NCBI GenBank assembly: GCA_964484515.1
Contig: CAZAGT010000306.1
Location: 1-6,189 of the forward strand
Direction of reading: 5' to 3'
Length of the DNA: 6,189 nt
Source: CAZAGT01 sp964484515
GTDB taxonomy: Bacteria > Desulfobacterota > DSM-4660 > Desulfatiglandales > HGW-15
A program made the translations under genes and the position numbers. This document shows positions 5,650 to 6,189 of the stretch, piece after piece. Under the pieces are notes generated by a model. The model made no database searches. It was not told the origin of the DNA and saw only the letters and a list, made by a program, of their open reading frames with translations. The first letter of the stretch is position 1; every line of letters starts with the position of its first letter.

Positions 5650-6189
5650 TCAATTCCCTTTGCCAAAGGCACAAGCCGGGTAGCGACACTCCGGACAATT
5701 GAAGCAGTATCCGCCATGGCCCAAGGCAATGATGTCGTCTCGTGTAAGCCTCTCACCAGCCACGATGCGCGGGACCGTTAGGTCGAAGATGCTGGCCTGA
5801 TGATACATCACGCATCCGGGGAGTCCCACCACCGGAACGGCGCCGATGTTAGCCAGCATGAACATCGCACCTGGAAAGGTGGGGGCGCCATAGGTCACCA
5901 CGTTTCCTCCTGCCGCCCTGATACTGGCAGGAGTCTGGTCGTCAGGATCCACCGACATCCCACCGGTCACCGCGATGAATTCGGCCCCTTCGTCCAACAA
6001 ATCATGAATGGCCTGAACCGTCATATCGACGTCATCCGACACCAAGATTTCCCTGAAGACGTGGCTGCCGAGCTCTGCAAACTTGGCGCGCACCACCGGC
6101 CCGAATTCATCCTTAATCCGTCCGTGATAGACTTCACTCCCGGTAATGACCAGGCCCACTTTGAAGCCTTGAAAAGGCCTGATCTGGAT
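5650..6189 (-). CDS. Molybdopterin-binding protein (MoCF_biosynth/MoeA-CinA-like) with C-terminal cysteine cluster, 5' end missing
   Basis: The frame is open through the right edge, so the N-terminus is missing; 179 residues are visible. The GTG at 6159-6157 is an internal valine, because conserved-looking sequence (I-R-P-F-Q-G-F-K) continues upstream in frame. The visible part is a MoaB/MogA/MoeA-type molybdopterin-binding fold: V-G-L-V-I-T-G-S-E-V (11-20), V-T-G-G-M-S-V-D-P-D-D (74-84) and G-L-P-G-C-V-M-Y-H (122-130). MoeA relatives handle molybdopterin during metal insertion. The last 20 residues hold four cysteines (162, 165, 168, 173; CxxCxxCx4C) ending F-G-K-G-N, which could bind zinc or an Fe-S cluster. 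I recall similar cysteine-rich tails in relatives from anaerobes, so it may be a subfamily trait. It precedes XdhC by 39 nt in an apparent cofactor operon. A sensor or insertion factor role is possible; classical MoeA is uncertain because most of the protein is unseen. Confidence 0.82.
   Translation of the reverse strand: MQIRPFQGFKVGLVITGSEVYHGRIKDEFGPVVRAKFAELGSHVFREILVSDDVDMTVQAIHDLLDEGAEFIAVTGGMSVDPDDQTPASIRAAGGNVVTYGAPTFPGAMFMLANIGAVPVVGLPGCVMYHQASIFDLTVPRIVAGERLTRDDIIALGHGGYCFNCPECRYPACAFGKGN

Noticed and set aside
4990..5781. 263-residue plus-strand open frame opposite XdhC
   Set aside because: It is antisense to the strongly supported XdhC and molybdopterin-binding genes, crosses both, and shows no recognisable domain. 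It is a shadow of coding bias.
6157..6159. GTG as the start of the molybdopterin-binding protein
   Set aside because: The frame stays open to the window edge and the upstream residues continue the family-like beta strand, so this codon is an internal valine of a truncated gene.

Overview
This is a bacterial window of roughly 55% GC. Every gene I can support lies on the minus strand, so transcription runs from the right end towards base 1. Gene content (XdhC, a MobA-like/HD fusion, and a molybdopterin-binding protein with a C-terminal cysteine cluster) suggests an anaerobe or metabolically versatile bacterium with molybdenum hydroxylase-type enzymes, such as Desulfobacterota (former Deltaproteobacteria) or NC10/Methylomirabilis-like lineages. 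That placement is inference; no rRNA or lineage marker is present.

Right part (2818-6189), in transcription order: the C-terminal part of a molybdopterin-binding (MoCF_biosynth-like) protein, cut by the window edge; an XdhC/CoxI family protein; a MobA/MocA-like nucleotidyltransferase fused to an HD hydrolase domain; and a histidine phosphatase resembling CobC. The spacings are 39 nt, a 4-nt ATGA overlap and a 41-nt out-of-frame overlap, which is the architecture of one translationally coupled operon. The likely joint role is late molybdenum cofactor handling: recognising the pterin, attaching a nucleotide (probably CMP), and sulfurating and delivering the cofactor to a xanthine dehydrogenase/CO dehydrogenase/aldehyde oxidoreductase-type enzyme. 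Two added hydrolase activities (HD and histidine phosphatase) have no assigned substrate.

Middle (1316-2776): a polytopic GT-C/GT87-like membrane glycosyltransferase, 41 nt behind the phosphatase. It may be co-transcribed but has no obvious functional tie to the cofactor genes.

Left part (1-1315): a 268-nt gap holding a decayed palindromic dispersed repeat; then a Rid-family (YjgF/UK114-like) protein with an N-terminal signal peptide or membrane anchor; then a 416-nt gap with an AT-rich promoter-like stretch and a possible 53-codon small ORF; and finally the first 14 codons of another minus-strand gene with a near-consensus ribosome binding site, running off the left edge.

No tRNA, rRNA, CRISPR array, transposase or convincing intrinsic terminator was seen. 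The most notable items are the Moco operon with two extra phosphohydrolase-type domains, the exported Rid protein, and the C-terminal CxxCxxCx4C cluster of the molybdopterin-binding protein.
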